64,000 nt of DNA from positions 62,001 through 126,000 of the forward strand of contig CAVTHW010000014.1 in the NCBI GenBank assembly GCA_963734625.1, read 5' to 3'. Shown piece by piece: positions 26,472 to 35,431 of the stretch. Numbering within the stretch: the stretch's first letter is position 1; every line of letters starts with the position of its first letter. Below the pieces are notes generated by a model that was given only the letters and a program-made list of their open reading frames with translations, searched no databases and was not told where the DNA came from. Source of the DNA: CAVTHW01 sp963734625 (GTDB lineage: Bacteria > Acidobacteriota > Terriglobia > Bryobacterales > Bryobacteraceae). Position numbers and translations under genes: made by a program.

Positions 26472-27840
26472 CAAGCTGGGGGCGTCGCACGTCGCGCTGG
26501 AGCGCGATCCGGAACGGGTGAGGGCGCTTCTCGCCCGCAAGCAGCGGGTGGGGGACCACAACGTCGGCAACTCCATCGCGGTTCACCCGATGGAGGGCTG
26601 CGACGCCGCTGGGGACGGACGGCCGGGCGACCTGACCCGGCGCCGTTACGAACGCTTCGCGGCGGGCGGGGCCAAGCTGATCTGGTTCGAATCGACGGCG
26701 GTCAGCGGCGAAGGACGGTCGAGCGCGCGGCAGTTGTGGCTGTGCCCGGAAACGATGCCGGACTTCGCCAAGCTGCTGGATGGGGTCCGGCGCGCGCACC
26801 GGCGGGAGTTCGGAGGCGCGGGCGACCTGCTGGAGGTGCTGCAACTGAGCCACTCGGGCAGGTTCGGCGTTCCGCACGGCGTCGTCGCGGCGCACCATCC
26901 GGCGCTCGACCGTAAGACCGGCGTGGCGGCCGATCATCCGCTGGCCGCGGACGACGAGATCGAGCAGATAGAGGATCAATACGTCGAGGCCGCGAGGCTG
27001 GCCGTCGAAGCCGGATTCCATGCGATCGACATCAAGGCCTGCGGCGGCTCACTGGCGCACGAGCTGCTCTCGGCCCGGCAGAGAGCGGGGCGCTACGGCG
27101 GCCCTCTCGAGAACCGCGCGCGTTTTCTGAAGAACGTGATCGGCAAGATTCGCGATGCCGCCGGCGGCCCCCTGGTCATCGCGGTGCGGCTGGGGTGTTA
27201 CGACGGGATTCCTTACGCGGCCGGTCCGGATGGCGTGGGGGCGCCGCTGGAGCATTCGGTTCCCTACGCCGACGGCTTCGGCGTCGATCCCGACGATCCG
27301 CTCCGGGAGGATCTCACGGAGGTGAAACAGGTGGTGGGATGGCTGGAAGCTTGGGATGTCGCGCTGCTCAGCGTTACGGTGGGTTTCGGCCAGGCCAATC
27401 CGCACGTTGGACGGCCGTACGAGCGGCCCGCCGAGGGCGATTATGCGCAGCCGGAACACCCGCTGCTGGGCGTGGACCGGCAATTCCGCATCGCGGGCGC
27501 CTTGCAGCAGGCCTACCCGGAACTGCCGATGGCGGGAGCGGGCTACAGTTGGCTGCGCGAGCACATGATCAACGCGGCGGCCGCCAACATCAGCCAGGGC
27601 AAGATCCGTTTCTTCGGTGCGGGCCGCAACGCCATTGCCTACCCCGAGTTCGCCCGGGACGCTCTGGAGAAGGGTGCGCTGGACCCGGGCCGCGTGTGCC
27701 TGACGGACGGCGACTGCATCTGCCTGATGCGCAGCGAAACCTCTCCGCTCGGCCAATTCCCCGCGGGCTGCGCCTCTCGCGACAAGCGCTTGTACGGGGT
27801 GCTGCTAAAGAGCGCGCGCAAGACGGCGAAGAAGGGCTGA
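26422..27840 (+). CDS. Old Yellow Enzyme-family NADH:flavin oxidoreductase
   Basis: The 472-residue protein has the OYE barrel signatures: VGNSIAVHPMEGCDA near the FMN site, EVLQLSHSGRFG, AARLAVEAGFHAIDIKACG, the RYGGPLENRARFL motif and GKIRFFGAGRNAIAYPEFA near the phosphate site. It uses FMN and reduces enones or similar substrates. The C-terminal CLTDGDCICLMR carries two cysteines. It overlaps the MFS gene by 50 bases, so the transporter may import its substrate. The length is longer than simple OYEs (about 370) but without a fused FeS domain. Confidence 0.88.
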   Translation: MSHFQFETLDQLARRANKLGASHVALERDPERVRALLARKQRVGDHNVGNSIAVHPMEGCDAAGDGRPGDLTRRRYERFAAGGAKLIWFESTAVSGEGRSSARQLWLCPETMPDFAKLLDGVRRAHRREFGGAGDLLEVLQLSHSGRFGVPHGVVAAHHPALDRKTGVAADHPLAADDEIEQIEDQYVEAARLAVEAGFHAIDIKACGGSLAHELLSARQRAGRYGGPLENRARFLKNVIGKIRDAAGGPLVIAVRLGCYDGIPYAAGPDGVGAPLEHSVPYADGFGVDPDDPLREDLTEVKQVVGWLEAWDVALLSVTVGFGQANPHVGRPYERPAEGDYAQPEHPLLGVDRQFRIAGALQQAYPELPMAGAGYSWLREHMINAAAANISQGKIRFFGAGRNAIAYPEFARDALEKGALDPGRVCLTDGDCICLMRSETSPLGQFPAGCASRDKRLYGVLLKSARKTAKKG

Positions 27841-27912
27841 TTGGCGGTGGAATTGGGGCGGTTGACGCCGCCGGATGGTTCCCGTAGGATGGCGGTAGCT
27901 CCCCTGGTGGCG

Positions 27913-28324
27913 ATGCCCGACACACTTCTAGACGATAGCGCGCCGCAGATCCCGGCCAAGATGTACTTTCGCATTGGCGAGGTCAGCCGGTTGCTCGGGG
28001 TTCCGGCTTACGTCTTGCGCTTTTGGGAAACCGAGTTTCGCGCGCTGTCACCCAGGAAATCCGGCCGCGGGCACCGTCTTTACCGCCGCAAAGACGTGGA
28101 GCTGTTTTACCAGATCAAGCAACTTCTCTATGAGAAGCGATTCACCATCGAGGGTGCGCGCAAGTCTCTGAGAATCCGCCGCGAAGCAGCGCACGCAAAA
28201 GACGGCTTCCCCGGCGGGCCAGGCGGCGCTGTTTGCTCCGTCCACCACCGGTTTGGATGAGATCCGGAAGGCGCTGGTCGATATCCTGCGCCTGCTGGAC
28301 GCCTCAAAGCCCGCTTCCCGCTAA
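27913..28324 (+). CDS. MerR-family transcriptional regulator, one apparent frameshift
   Basis: The N-terminus from ATG 27913 has the winged-helix motif FRIGEVSRLLGVPAYVLRFW and ETEFRALSPRKSGRGHRLYR. The frame then goes out of register in the AAAA run at 28197-28200: read on, it ends early in VCSVHHRFG. With one A removed it continues ASPAGQAALFAPSTTGLDEI and KALVDILRLLDAS, the expected C-terminal helix, to TAA 28322-28324. Total 412 bases is 3x137+1. It overlaps the end of rnc by 21 bases, tail to tail. Its targets are unknown; an ATG at 27889 is also possible. Confidence 0.83.
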
Positions 28325-29020
28325 CTTCTCGAGCAGCAACTGGGCCGCCCTTTGACCGGCGCTCTTCTTCGACAGTCCTTCGCCTCGCTCGGCCCATTCC
28401 CCGCCGATGCGCGCCTCCAAGACAAACGTCTTGGCGTGCTCGGGGCCTTCCTCCAGAACCACGGAGTAGCGCGGAACGGGCAGCCCCCGAGCCTGGGCGG
28501 CCTCCTGCAGCGCTCCCTTGTAGTCAGGCTGATCCAAGCCGGCGTCTTCGGCCCCGGCTTCCGAACTGCCCACAACATGCCGATGAACGAACTCGCGCGC
28601 GCTGGGCAGGCCTCCGTCCAGATAGATGGCGGCGATGAGCGCCTCCAGGGCGTCGGCCAGCAGGGTCCGCTTGGCCCGCCCGCCGCTCAATTCCTCGCCG
28701 TGTCCAAGCAGAAGATGCCCGCCGATGCCCAGGCTCGCGGCTACGCGGTGCAGGTGCGCAGCGCTGACCAGGCGGGCTTTCAGCTTCGAGAGGCGGCCTT
28801 CGTCCAGGGCGGGATAACGCTCCAGCAGCGATTCGCTGATTAGGAAGCCAAGGATTGAGTCCCCCAGAAACTCCAGTTGTTCGTTATCGCCGAGTTCAGG
28901 CTGGGCCGGGGCAGGCTTCTCGTGAGCGTGTGAAGTGTGGGTCAAAGCGCGGCGCAGGAGACCCTGGTCCCGAAAGGTATAGCCGATACCGGCCTCCAGG
29001 GTCCCCGCTTCCGCGCTCAT
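28304..29020 (-). CDS. rnc: Ribonuclease III
   Basis: The 238-residue protein has the RNase III domain with the signature DNEQLEFLGDSILGF, whose acidic residues bind Mg, and ADALEALIAAIYLDGG as the second acidic site. The C-terminal dsRNA-binding domain starts about residue 165 (DYKGALQEAAQARG) and ends with GLSKKSAGQRAAQLLLEKL. It processes rRNA and other double-stranded RNA. Length and domain order are standard. Confidence 0.96.
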   Translation of the reverse strand: MSAEAGTLEAGIGYTFRDQGLLRRALTHTSHAHEKPAPAQPELGDNEQLEFLGDSILGFLISESLLERYPALDEGRLSKLKARLVSAAHLHRVAASLGIGGHLLLGHGEELSGGRAKRTLLADALEALIAAIYLDGGLPSAREFVHRHVVGSSEAGAEDAGLDQPDYKGALQEAAQARGLPVPRYSVVLEEGPEHAKTFVLEARIGGEWAERGEGLSKKSAGQRAAQLLLEKLAGSGL

Positions 29021-29039
29021 GGAGTTGAGGAACTAGCGC

Positions 29040-29909
29040 TTAGGGTTTGGCCTGCCCGCCGCCCTTTTTCTTTACCAGGTCATCCTTCTGCGCTTGGGCG
29101 ATCACCTTCACCCTGGCGTCCAAATCCGGGAGGGCGAGGGCCTTGTCAATCACGGCGATCCCGTCATCCAGCTTGCCGGCCTTGCTGTAGACGTTGGCCA
29201 GACGCACCATGGTCGAGGGATCCGCAACGGCGGCGGTATCGATGGACTTTTTGAGCTGGGCAATCGCCTCGTCGTTCTTGCCGCGCACGAAGGCCGCCAC
29301 ACCCAGAGCTTCATAAACCTGGGAGTTCATGTCCTTTTTCGCCGCTTCCCATTGCTCGTCCGGAAGATTGGCGTTGGGCTTGAGAGCCGTCTTCAGGAGT
29401 TCCGTCGCCTGATTGGCGTACTTCTCCGCCGCCGTCAGCTTCTCTTCCCGGTCCAGGTCAGTGTCCCTGGTGCGCATGGCGATGCTCCGGGCGAGCATGA
29501 TATACGCCTGGAAATTCTGAGGATCCGCCTGGACGCAGCGCTCGAGGTACGTCACGGCATTCTCGTTGTCGTTCTTCTCCAAATAAGACGCCCCAATGAG
29601 GTATAAGATCGTACCTTTGAATTCGGAGTCCGGGAAATCCGTAGTAAACACCTGGCCGGCTTTAATCCTGCTATCGGGGTCCTGCGCATTCAGCGCAGCC
29701 ACGAGTTCCTGAGCTTCCTTCTGCGACTTCACGCTCGGCTGCTTTGCGACGTTCGCCGGCTGCGCCGGTGCCGCCGCCGGTTTCGCTGGCGGCGCAGCCT
29801 GCCCCTGCCGGCCGCCTTGTCCCTGTGCCAAGAGCAGACTGGCAGCGCCGATCAATCCCAGCGCCAGCTTCCAAATCGCTCCATGATTCGTCCTTCTTGC
29901 TTGCATCAT
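29040..29909 (-). CDS. Secreted TPR protein, Ala/Pro/Gln-rich N-terminus
   Basis: From ATG 29907-29909 (AAGGAG six bases upstream) the product is 289 residues. A signal peptide ends LLLAQGQ, followed by a low-complexity linker of Pro, Ala and Gln to about residue 60. TPR-type repeats follow: GTILYLIGASYLEKNDNENA, FQAYIMLARSIAMR and MVRLANVYSKAGKLDDGIAV. It ends KKKGGGQAKP. It lies before another TPR gene and a TonB receptor on the same strand, so a shared envelope role is likely. Confidence 0.85.
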   Translation of the reverse strand: MMQARRTNHGAIWKLALGLIGAASLLLAQGQGGRQGQAAPPAKPAAAPAQPANVAKQPSVKSQKEAQELVAALNAQDPDSRIKAGQVFTTDFPDSEFKGTILYLIGASYLEKNDNENAVTYLERCVQADPQNFQAYIMLARSIAMRTRDTDLDREEKLTAAEKYANQATELLKTALKPNANLPDEQWEAAKKDMNSQVYEALGVAAFVRGKNDEAIAQLKKSIDTAAVADPSTMVRLANVYSKAGKLDDGIAVIDKALALPDLDARVKVIAQAQKDDLVKKKGGGQAKP

Positions 29910-29973
29910 TAACAACTCCTTATTTTCGATACTTCCCGCAAAAACCGTGGATGGATCGACCCTTCCTTGCTTA

Positions 29974-31464
29974 CTACTTTTTGAAGGCCTCCCGCAAGCC
30001 GCTCTCCGCGGCGGTGCGTGCGGCGGCCGGCGCTCCATCGAGCGCCAGCGTGGCTTTGTAATGGCTGGAGGCCTGCTCCCGTTCACCCGCGGCGTCGGCG
30101 AGACGGCCCAGATACACGTGGGCCCACGCCTGGGTCTGCGGGTCGGGAGAAGACGTCAGCACTTTCTGAAAAAGCTTCTCGGCGGTATCCGGGTCCTTCT
30201 CCAGTGCCGCGATCCGCGCCAATCCATAGTAGGCCTTGGCCTGCATCTGGCTTTGACTGGTTTCCTGCAATAGGGAAAGGTAGGATTGCTTGGCCTGGGC
30301 CAAATTCCGGGCCGCGTAGGACTGCTCGGCATCCTGCCAAGTTTTTTGGGGGCCGGTTGGCGCCGCCTTCTGCTCGACGGGAACAACCTTGGCTATTCGG
30401 ACCGGCCTTACTTCGGGGAACTTGATATCCGCCAGCCGCCGATCCTCCTTGCGCAAATCGATCGAAGCGACCATCTCCGGGAAGTAGTAGCGCATCGCCA
30501 GGTCCTGCTTCTCGAAGAGGACCAGTTGTTCGGCGAAGTACGGTGTCAGGACGTAGCCTTCCCCCAAGGCTTGCTGGACGAGCGCCTGTTTCTTCCCGGC
30601 GGAACCGGGCTGCAGGCGGCTCTCCACGGCTTTGATCAGGCACTCGGTGGCGAGCAGGAGGAAGTCCGACTTGTAGTACTCCTCGAGGTACGGCGCCGCC
30701 AGGGCATAGTCGCCGACGGTCTTCTTATTGGCCAGTTCATCGGAGTACCGCATCGCCATCGGGTCCAAAAGGTAGTGCAGGTAGGCGTGCCGCACGTCCG
30801 CGATTTGCGGCTCGGGCGAAGGCGTCACGACCATGAAATAGTCGTCGACGTAGTTACGCATCTGGATATTGTTGGGAGCAGCCAGCAGTTCCAGGTAGAT
30901 CTGGAAGCGGCGTCCGAGATAGGTGCTGCCAGTGGTGCGAAGATACGCACTGGCTTCGAGGACCGACATCGAAACCGGTTCGTGGTAGCGAGCGATGGCC
31001 GCGTCGATGGCTGGCTGCGCTTTGTTCCAGAGCGACTCGACATCGGCCTCGCGGTAGAAGCGCACCAGCAGTTCCTGGAACCCGGCCAGGGCGACTACGT
31101 CCGGAGGCAGCTCGTTCTGTTTCAAGCGGAACTGGAAGGCGGGAGGTCCGTCGACCAGCAAAGCGAACGACACGTACTGGCTCAATTCCGCCGTCTCGTC
31201 CTTTTGCTTGTGCTCACGGACGAAGCGCTTCAGGTCGTCGAGGCAGGGGATGTTTCTGGATGCCAGTTGCCGCCGCACGGTCTCCCGGAGCGGATTATTG
31301 GAGGCGCTGCCGATGTCAGCGTCGTAACCCGCCGCATTGATCGCAGCCAGAACCGCGAACAGGGAGGGATTGGCGTCAAGCTGGCCTTGCTCCGCCGCCC
31401 GCGCGGGCATCGGGCCACAAAGCAAGGCCAGGCTGGCGAAAAGAAGAAGAAGAAGACTGCCCAA
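29974..31464 (-). CDS. Secreted TPR-domain protein, large helical N-terminus
   Basis: The 496-residue product starts at TTG 31462-31464 with GCAGGA upstream; no ATG or GTG is available. The signal peptide is LLLLLFASLALLCGPMPARAAE. Residues about 60-330 are helical and without a recognised domain. Residues about 370-490 form TPRs (TWQDAEQSYAARNLAQAKQS, AKAYYGLARIAALEKDPDTA, AWAHVYLGRLADAAGEREQA). It is 32 bases from the TonB receptor stop upstream and 64 from the next TPR gene, consistent with one operon. Confidence 0.82.
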   Translation of the reverse strand: MGSLLLLLFASLALLCGPMPARAAEQGQLDANPSLFAVLAAINAAGYDADIGSASNNPLRETVRRQLASRNIPCLDDLKRFVREHKQKDETAELSQYVSFALLVDGPPAFQFRLKQNELPPDVVALAGFQELLVRFYREADVESLWNKAQPAIDAAIARYHEPVSMSVLEASAYLRTTGSTYLGRRFQIYLELLAAPNNIQMRNYVDDYFMVVTPSPEPQIADVRHAYLHYLLDPMAMRYSDELANKKTVGDYALAAPYLEEYYKSDFLLLATECLIKAVESRLQPGSAGKKQALVQQALGEGYVLTPYFAEQLVLFEKQDLAMRYYFPEMVASIDLRKEDRRLADIKFPEVRPVRIAKVVPVEQKAAPTGPQKTWQDAEQSYAARNLAQAKQSYLSLLQETSQSQMQAKAYYGLARIAALEKDPDTAEKLFQKVLTSSPDPQTQAWAHVYLGRLADAAGEREQASSHYKATLALDGAPAAARTAAESGLREAFKK

Positions 31465-31496
31465 AACGTGTCCTGCGCTCTCGTGATTATTGTAAC

Positions 31497-33308
31497 TCAG
31501 TTGGAGCGCCCAAACAGGACCACCTCGACGCCCCCCAGGAGTCCCCGTCCAGGCATCGGCACGCCCGGCGTTTCCTGGTAGGAAACATTGGCGAGGTTGG
31601 TCAGCCGCACGAACGGGCGGAGCCAGCCGGTGGTCCGAGCCAGGTACAGGTCCGCGAGGGCGTAGGGGTCCCGCCCCAGGCGTTCAGTCACCCCCACCCT
31701 GACCCGTCCTACAAGACCGGCCGGCAAGGCTCCCTGCCAGGTCGCGACCGCCGAGTGGCGAGGGTAATTGAAAACGTAGCGCGAGAGCAGGCCGGCGAGA
31801 CTCTGGCTGGCCCCGTTGAGAGCGGTGTAGCCGAGGCTGACCTGGTGCGCGGGGGCCAACCGCAAGATTACAGACGCCTCGACGCCGGTGAAATGCAGGC
31901 GCTGGATATTGGCGGCCTGCCAGATGTCCGACGTGGAGCGCCGGACGAAATCGATACCGTCCGATTCGCGGCGATGAAATACGACGGCCTCGCCTCGCAG
32001 GCGGCGGCTCGGGCTCCAGTCCAGGCCCGCCTCGTAGCTCCAGGCTCGCTCCGGGCGCAGCAACGGAGAGCCCACGGTGGCGGGGTCATGGTAGTAAAGC
32101 TCGGTGTAAGAGGGCAGGCGAAAGGCCCGGCTCACCGAACCCTTCAACTTCAGCTTTTGGTTGATCCAAAAGCCGCCCGCGAGAGTGGGGCTGAGCACTG
32201 AATGCGCCCCGCTATACACCTGTTCGCGGACGCCCAGCGAAAAAGAGGCCCGGCCCAGGGCCCGGAAATCGATCGCGGCGTAGGCAGCGCCGCTGGTGCG
32301 GGAGTGTGAGCCGAGATTGGTGCTCACAATCGAATCCCGCAAGCCTTCACCGCCGTAGTACAACCTCACGTTCCTCCCAAGCTGTTCCCAGCGGCGAACG
32401 GCCGCCTGAAAACTATCCGCGGCGTGCTGGTTGGCGGACCACTCGGGGCGATTCCGATCGAGGACGAACCGGTCCGTGTGGCGGCGCCAGGCGAATGCGG
32501 TCTCGGTTCGCCCTTTCCATTGCTGCCGGGCGGAGACGAACCACGTGCGGGTATGCTCCCACGAGGGATAGGCGGCGTAGAAGTTCTCGGCGCCGAAGGG
32601 ACGGTCGTTGTGCGCCACAAACAGCGACGTGCTCCCCCACGCCGTCGAGACCTGCGTTGCCGAAGCCAGCGTCAGATTCCGATACTCGCGGCCGGGGCGG
32701 AAGCCCGAGGAGAAGTCACGCGAGCCGCTGAGCTGCTCGACGAACCTCTTCCTCACGGCCGCCAGAGAAAAGGACTGCTGGTTGACGCCGAAGTTTCCGG
32801 CCGCCGCGCCCAACCTGATTTCGCCGGCTTCCGGAACGCGAGTGATGAGATTGATGACCCCGCCCACGGCGTCCGAGCCATAGAGCGTCGAACCCGATCC
32901 CCGCAGAACTTCCACCTGCGCGATTGCGTCCATCGGCACAGGCAGGTCCATGCTGTGGTGGCCGGTCTGCGGGTCGTTGAGGCGCAAGCCGTTCAGGAGC
33001 ACCAGGGTCTGCCCGAAGGTCCCGCCGCGGATGGAGACGTCGGTTTGCACGCCGTCCGGCGCGCGCTGGCGAAGGTTGACTGATGGATCCAAAGCGAGCA
33101 GGTCCACGACGGCGTAGGTCGGCAAGGACTGCCCGGCAATGTCCAGGGTATGCACCGAGCGATCCGACTCCTGCAGCGGCGCCGGTTGGTATGCGCCGGT
33201 GACGACGATGACCTCCTTCTGAGCGGGTGGAGGGGCGTCCGCCTGAGCCAGCAAACACAAGAGTAGGGGGATCACACCAGTCATGACCAGCCGGAAGCTT
33301 TCGCTCAT
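31497..33308 (-). CDS. TonB-dependent outer-membrane receptor
   Basis: The protein is 603 residues from ATG 33306-33308 (an ATG at 33284 is also possible) with a hydrophobic signal (LVMTGVIPLLLCLLAQADA). A TonB-box-like EVIVVTGAY precedes the plug domain, which has LDPSVNLRQR, VSIRGGTFGQTLVLLNGLRL and GSGSTLYGSDAVGGVINLIT. A beta barrel follows, with closing strand GVEVVLFGRSN. It resembles cobalamin/siderophore receptors of the BtuB/CirA type. It would bring a scarce ligand across the outer membrane with TonB energy. Its ligand is unknown. Confidence 0.9.
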   Translation of the reverse strand: MSESFRLVMTGVIPLLLCLLAQADAPPPAQKEVIVVTGAYQPAPLQESDRSVHTLDIAGQSLPTYAVVDLLALDPSVNLRQRAPDGVQTDVSIRGGTFGQTLVLLNGLRLNDPQTGHHSMDLPVPMDAIAQVEVLRGSGSTLYGSDAVGGVINLITRVPEAGEIRLGAAAGNFGVNQQSFSLAAVRKRFVEQLSGSRDFSSGFRPGREYRNLTLASATQVSTAWGSTSLFVAHNDRPFGAENFYAAYPSWEHTRTWFVSARQQWKGRTETAFAWRRHTDRFVLDRNRPEWSANQHAADSFQAAVRRWEQLGRNVRLYYGGEGLRDSIVSTNLGSHSRTSGAAYAAIDFRALGRASFSLGVREQVYSGAHSVLSPTLAGGFWINQKLKLKGSVSRAFRLPSYTELYYHDPATVGSPLLRPERAWSYEAGLDWSPSRRLRGEAVVFHRRESDGIDFVRRSTSDIWQAANIQRLHFTGVEASVILRLAPAHQVSLGYTALNGASQSLAGLLSRYVFNYPRHSAVATWQGALPAGLVGRVRVGVTERLGRDPYALADLYLARTTGWLRPFVRLTNLANVSYQETPGVPMPGRGLLGGVEVVLFGRSN

Positions 33309-33330
33309 TGTAGCGCGCGGCGCGCGACAT

Positions 33331-33385
33331 GAGAGTGGAAACGCCGGCTCAAAAGCCGGCGGCTGGCTGAAAGCCAGGCCCCACG
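33331..33385. repeat. Double-hairpin REP-like element, copy 1
   Basis: Two stems sit side by side: GCCGGCT/AGCCGGC (33343-33360) and CTGGCT/AGCCAG (33363-33377), followed by GCCCCACG. The layout matches the element at 35290-35345. It lies between the divergent TonB receptor and glgA starts. Confidence 0.65.
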
Positions 33386-33436
33386 CGGGCATCCACGCTT
33401 GTGAAGCGGGGCCGCTGGCGGCGATAATCGGTCCTT

Positions 33437-34870
33437 GTGAGCAAAGTATTGATGGTCGCCTCCGAGGCGACGCCATTCATCAAGACCGGCGGATTGGCGG
33501 ATGTGATCGGATCGCTGCCCGCGGCACTTCGCAAAATCGGCGAAGAAGTCCGGGTGGTGCTCCCCTGGTACCGCGAGGCCCGGGTGGAGTCGCATCGCCT
33601 GGTGCTCGACGGTCTCCGGATCTGGCTGGGCAAGGCGTCGCACCCGGTACGGGTTCACGAGGCGATGGCGGGCGAGGTGCCGTTTTTCCTGGTCGAATGC
33701 GCGCCGCTGTTCGATCGCGAAGGCGCCTACGGCGGAGATAGCGGCGATTTCCCGGACAACCACGTGCGCTTCGCCGTCCTTTCGCGCGCGGCCATCGCGC
33801 TCACCAGGTGGGTGTTTCGCCCGCAGGTTCTGCATTGCCACGACTGGCAGGCCGCCCACGTTCCGATCTACGCGCGCAGCGCTTTGGCTGGCGATCCCAC
33901 GCTGCTGGGCGTCAAGCTGCTCCTGACAATTCACAATCTCGGCTACCAGGGAATGTTCCCCGCCTCCGCCGTTGAAGAGATGGGATTGGATGGCGATATC
34001 TTCAACCCGAGTGGCCTGGAGTTCTTCGGCAAGGTAAACCTGTTAAAGGGGGCCATTCTGGCCAGTGACGCGATTACCACCGTCAGCCGCGCCTACGCCC
34101 GCGAGATCCAGACTCCCGAATACGGCTTCGGCCTGGAAGGGGTGCTTGGCGAGCGCCGGAACTCGCTCACGGGCATTCTGAACGGGGTGGATTATTCACA
34201 ATGGGACCCGGCCCACGACCCGTTCCTTGCGGCCCCCTATTCATCCACGGACCTGGCCGGCAAGCAAGTCTGCAAGCGGGATCTTCTGAAGCAAACCGGA
34301 CTTCCCGAACAGGCTATGAACCGGCCCCTGATCGGCATGATTTCCCGGCTGGTGAGCCAGAAGGGATTGGACATTCTGGAGGATGCGGCGGCGGCGCTGG
34401 CCGCCGAGGACGCCTCGCTGGTGGTGCTGGGAACCGGCCAGACGCGTTACGAGGAGTTTCTGCAGGCGCTGGCGGCGGCGCACCCCGGCAAGATCGCGGT
34501 CAAGATCGCATACGACGACGCCTTGGCGCACCGGATCGAAGCCGGAGCCGACATCTTCCTCATGCCCAGCCATTACGAACCGTGCGGCCTGAACCAGATC
34601 TATAGCCTGCGCTACGGAGCCGTCCCCGTGGTGCGCGCCACGGGCGGCCTGGATGATACCATCGACGAGAGCACGGGCTTCAAGTTCACGGAGTACAGCG
34701 GGCGGGCCCTGGTGGCCGCGGTGCGCGCCGCTCTGGCCGCCTGGCGGGAGCGAGAGAGGTGGCGCGGGCTCATGCGCGGCGGCATGGAAAAGGACTACTC
34801 CTGGGGGAAGTCGGCCGGAGAGTATGCCGGGCTTTACCGCCGGCTGAGCCTGAATCCCCGGCATCCGTGA
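33437..34870 (+). CDS. glgA: Glycogen/starch synthase, ADP-glucose type
   Basis: The 477-residue protein starts at GTG 33437. It has the N-terminal KTGGLADVIGSLP motif that binds ADP-glucose, HCHDWQAAHVPIYAR, TIHNLGYQG, and the C-terminal GT-B domain with MISRLVSQKGLDIL, SHYEPCGLNQIYSLRYG and ATGGLDDTID. GlgA adds alpha-1,4 glucose from ADP-glucose to glycogen. Length and motif order are standard GT5. No other glg gene is in the window, so it is outside a glycogen operon here. Confidence 0.95.
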   Translation: MSKVLMVASEATPFIKTGGLADVIGSLPAALRKIGEEVRVVLPWYREARVESHRLVLDGLRIWLGKASHPVRVHEAMAGEVPFFLVECAPLFDREGAYGGDSGDFPDNHVRFAVLSRAAIALTRWVFRPQVLHCHDWQAAHVPIYARSALAGDPTLLGVKLLLTIHNLGYQGMFPASAVEEMGLDGDIFNPSGLEFFGKVNLLKGAILASDAITTVSRAYAREIQTPEYGFGLEGVLGERRNSLTGILNGVDYSQWDPAHDPFLAAPYSSTDLAGKQVCKRDLLKQTGLPEQAMNRPLIGMISRLVSQKGLDILEDAAAALAAEDASLVVLGTGQTRYEEFLQALAAAHPGKIAVKIAYDDALAHRIEAGADIFLMPSHYEPCGLNQIYSLRYGAVPVVRATGGLDDTIDESTGFKFTEYSGRALVAAVRAALAAWRERERWRGLMRGGMEKDYSWGKSAGEYAGLYRRLSLNPRHP

Positions 34871-34897
34871 GATCATCGTATCTAGTGGAGAACTTAA

Positions 34898-35227
34898 ATG
34901 GCAGGCATTAGCACTTTAACCTTTAACGATGCAACCTTCGACAGCGACGTTCTGAAGTCCGATGTCCCGGTACTGGTTGATTTCTGGGCCGAATGGTGCG
35001 GTCCGTGCCGCATGATGGGACCAACCATCGACGCGGTAGCGATCGATTACTCCGGCAAGGTGAAGGTCGGCAAGATGAATGTCGACGAAAACGGGACCAC
35101 CGCCATGCGCTACGGCATCCAGAGTATTCCCACCCTCCTTCTTTTCAAGGGCGGCCGGGTAGTGGAACAGCGGATTGGCGCCATCGGAAAGCTGGACGTC
35201 CAGAAAATGCTCGAAGCTCACGCGTGA
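34898..35227 (+). CDS. trxA: Thioredoxin
   Basis: The 109-residue protein has VLVDFWAEWCGPCRMMGP with the active WCGPC site and the cis-Pro region QSIPTLLLFKGG. A GGAG site lies upstream. It reduces protein disulfides in the cytoplasm. Length and sequence are typical of Trx1. It lies 27 bases after glgA on the same strand. Confidence 0.95.
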   Translation: MAGISTLTFNDATFDSDVLKSDVPVLVDFWAEWCGPCRMMGPTIDAVAIDYSGKVKVGKMNVDENGTTAMRYGIQSIPTLLLFKGGRVVEQRIGAIGKLDVQKMLEAHA

Positions 35228-35289
35228 GGTGGGCTGCCCCCCCATTTGGCCCAGGGTGCGCGACACAAAAGCGGACGCCGACCTGATTC

Positions 35290-35345
35290 AGCACGCCGGG
35301 TAGAAGCCCGGCGGCAGCCAGGAATGGCTGACCCCACGGGAACGC
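35290..35345. repeat. Double-hairpin REP-like element, copy 2
   Basis: Two adjacent stems are present: GCCGGG/CCCGGC (35295-35312) and CAGCCA/TGGCTG (35315-35330), then ACCCCACGGG. Spacing and the CCCCACG tail match copy 1. It sits between trxA and the next gene, a common place for REP elements. Confidence 0.62.
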
Positions 35346-35431
35346 CGGCGATTCCACTTTTAGGTAACACGGCATTTGGCCCATCTCCGCGTCCGCCAGT
35401 TGTAGTATTCTTGTAGCGGAGATTTCTTTAT

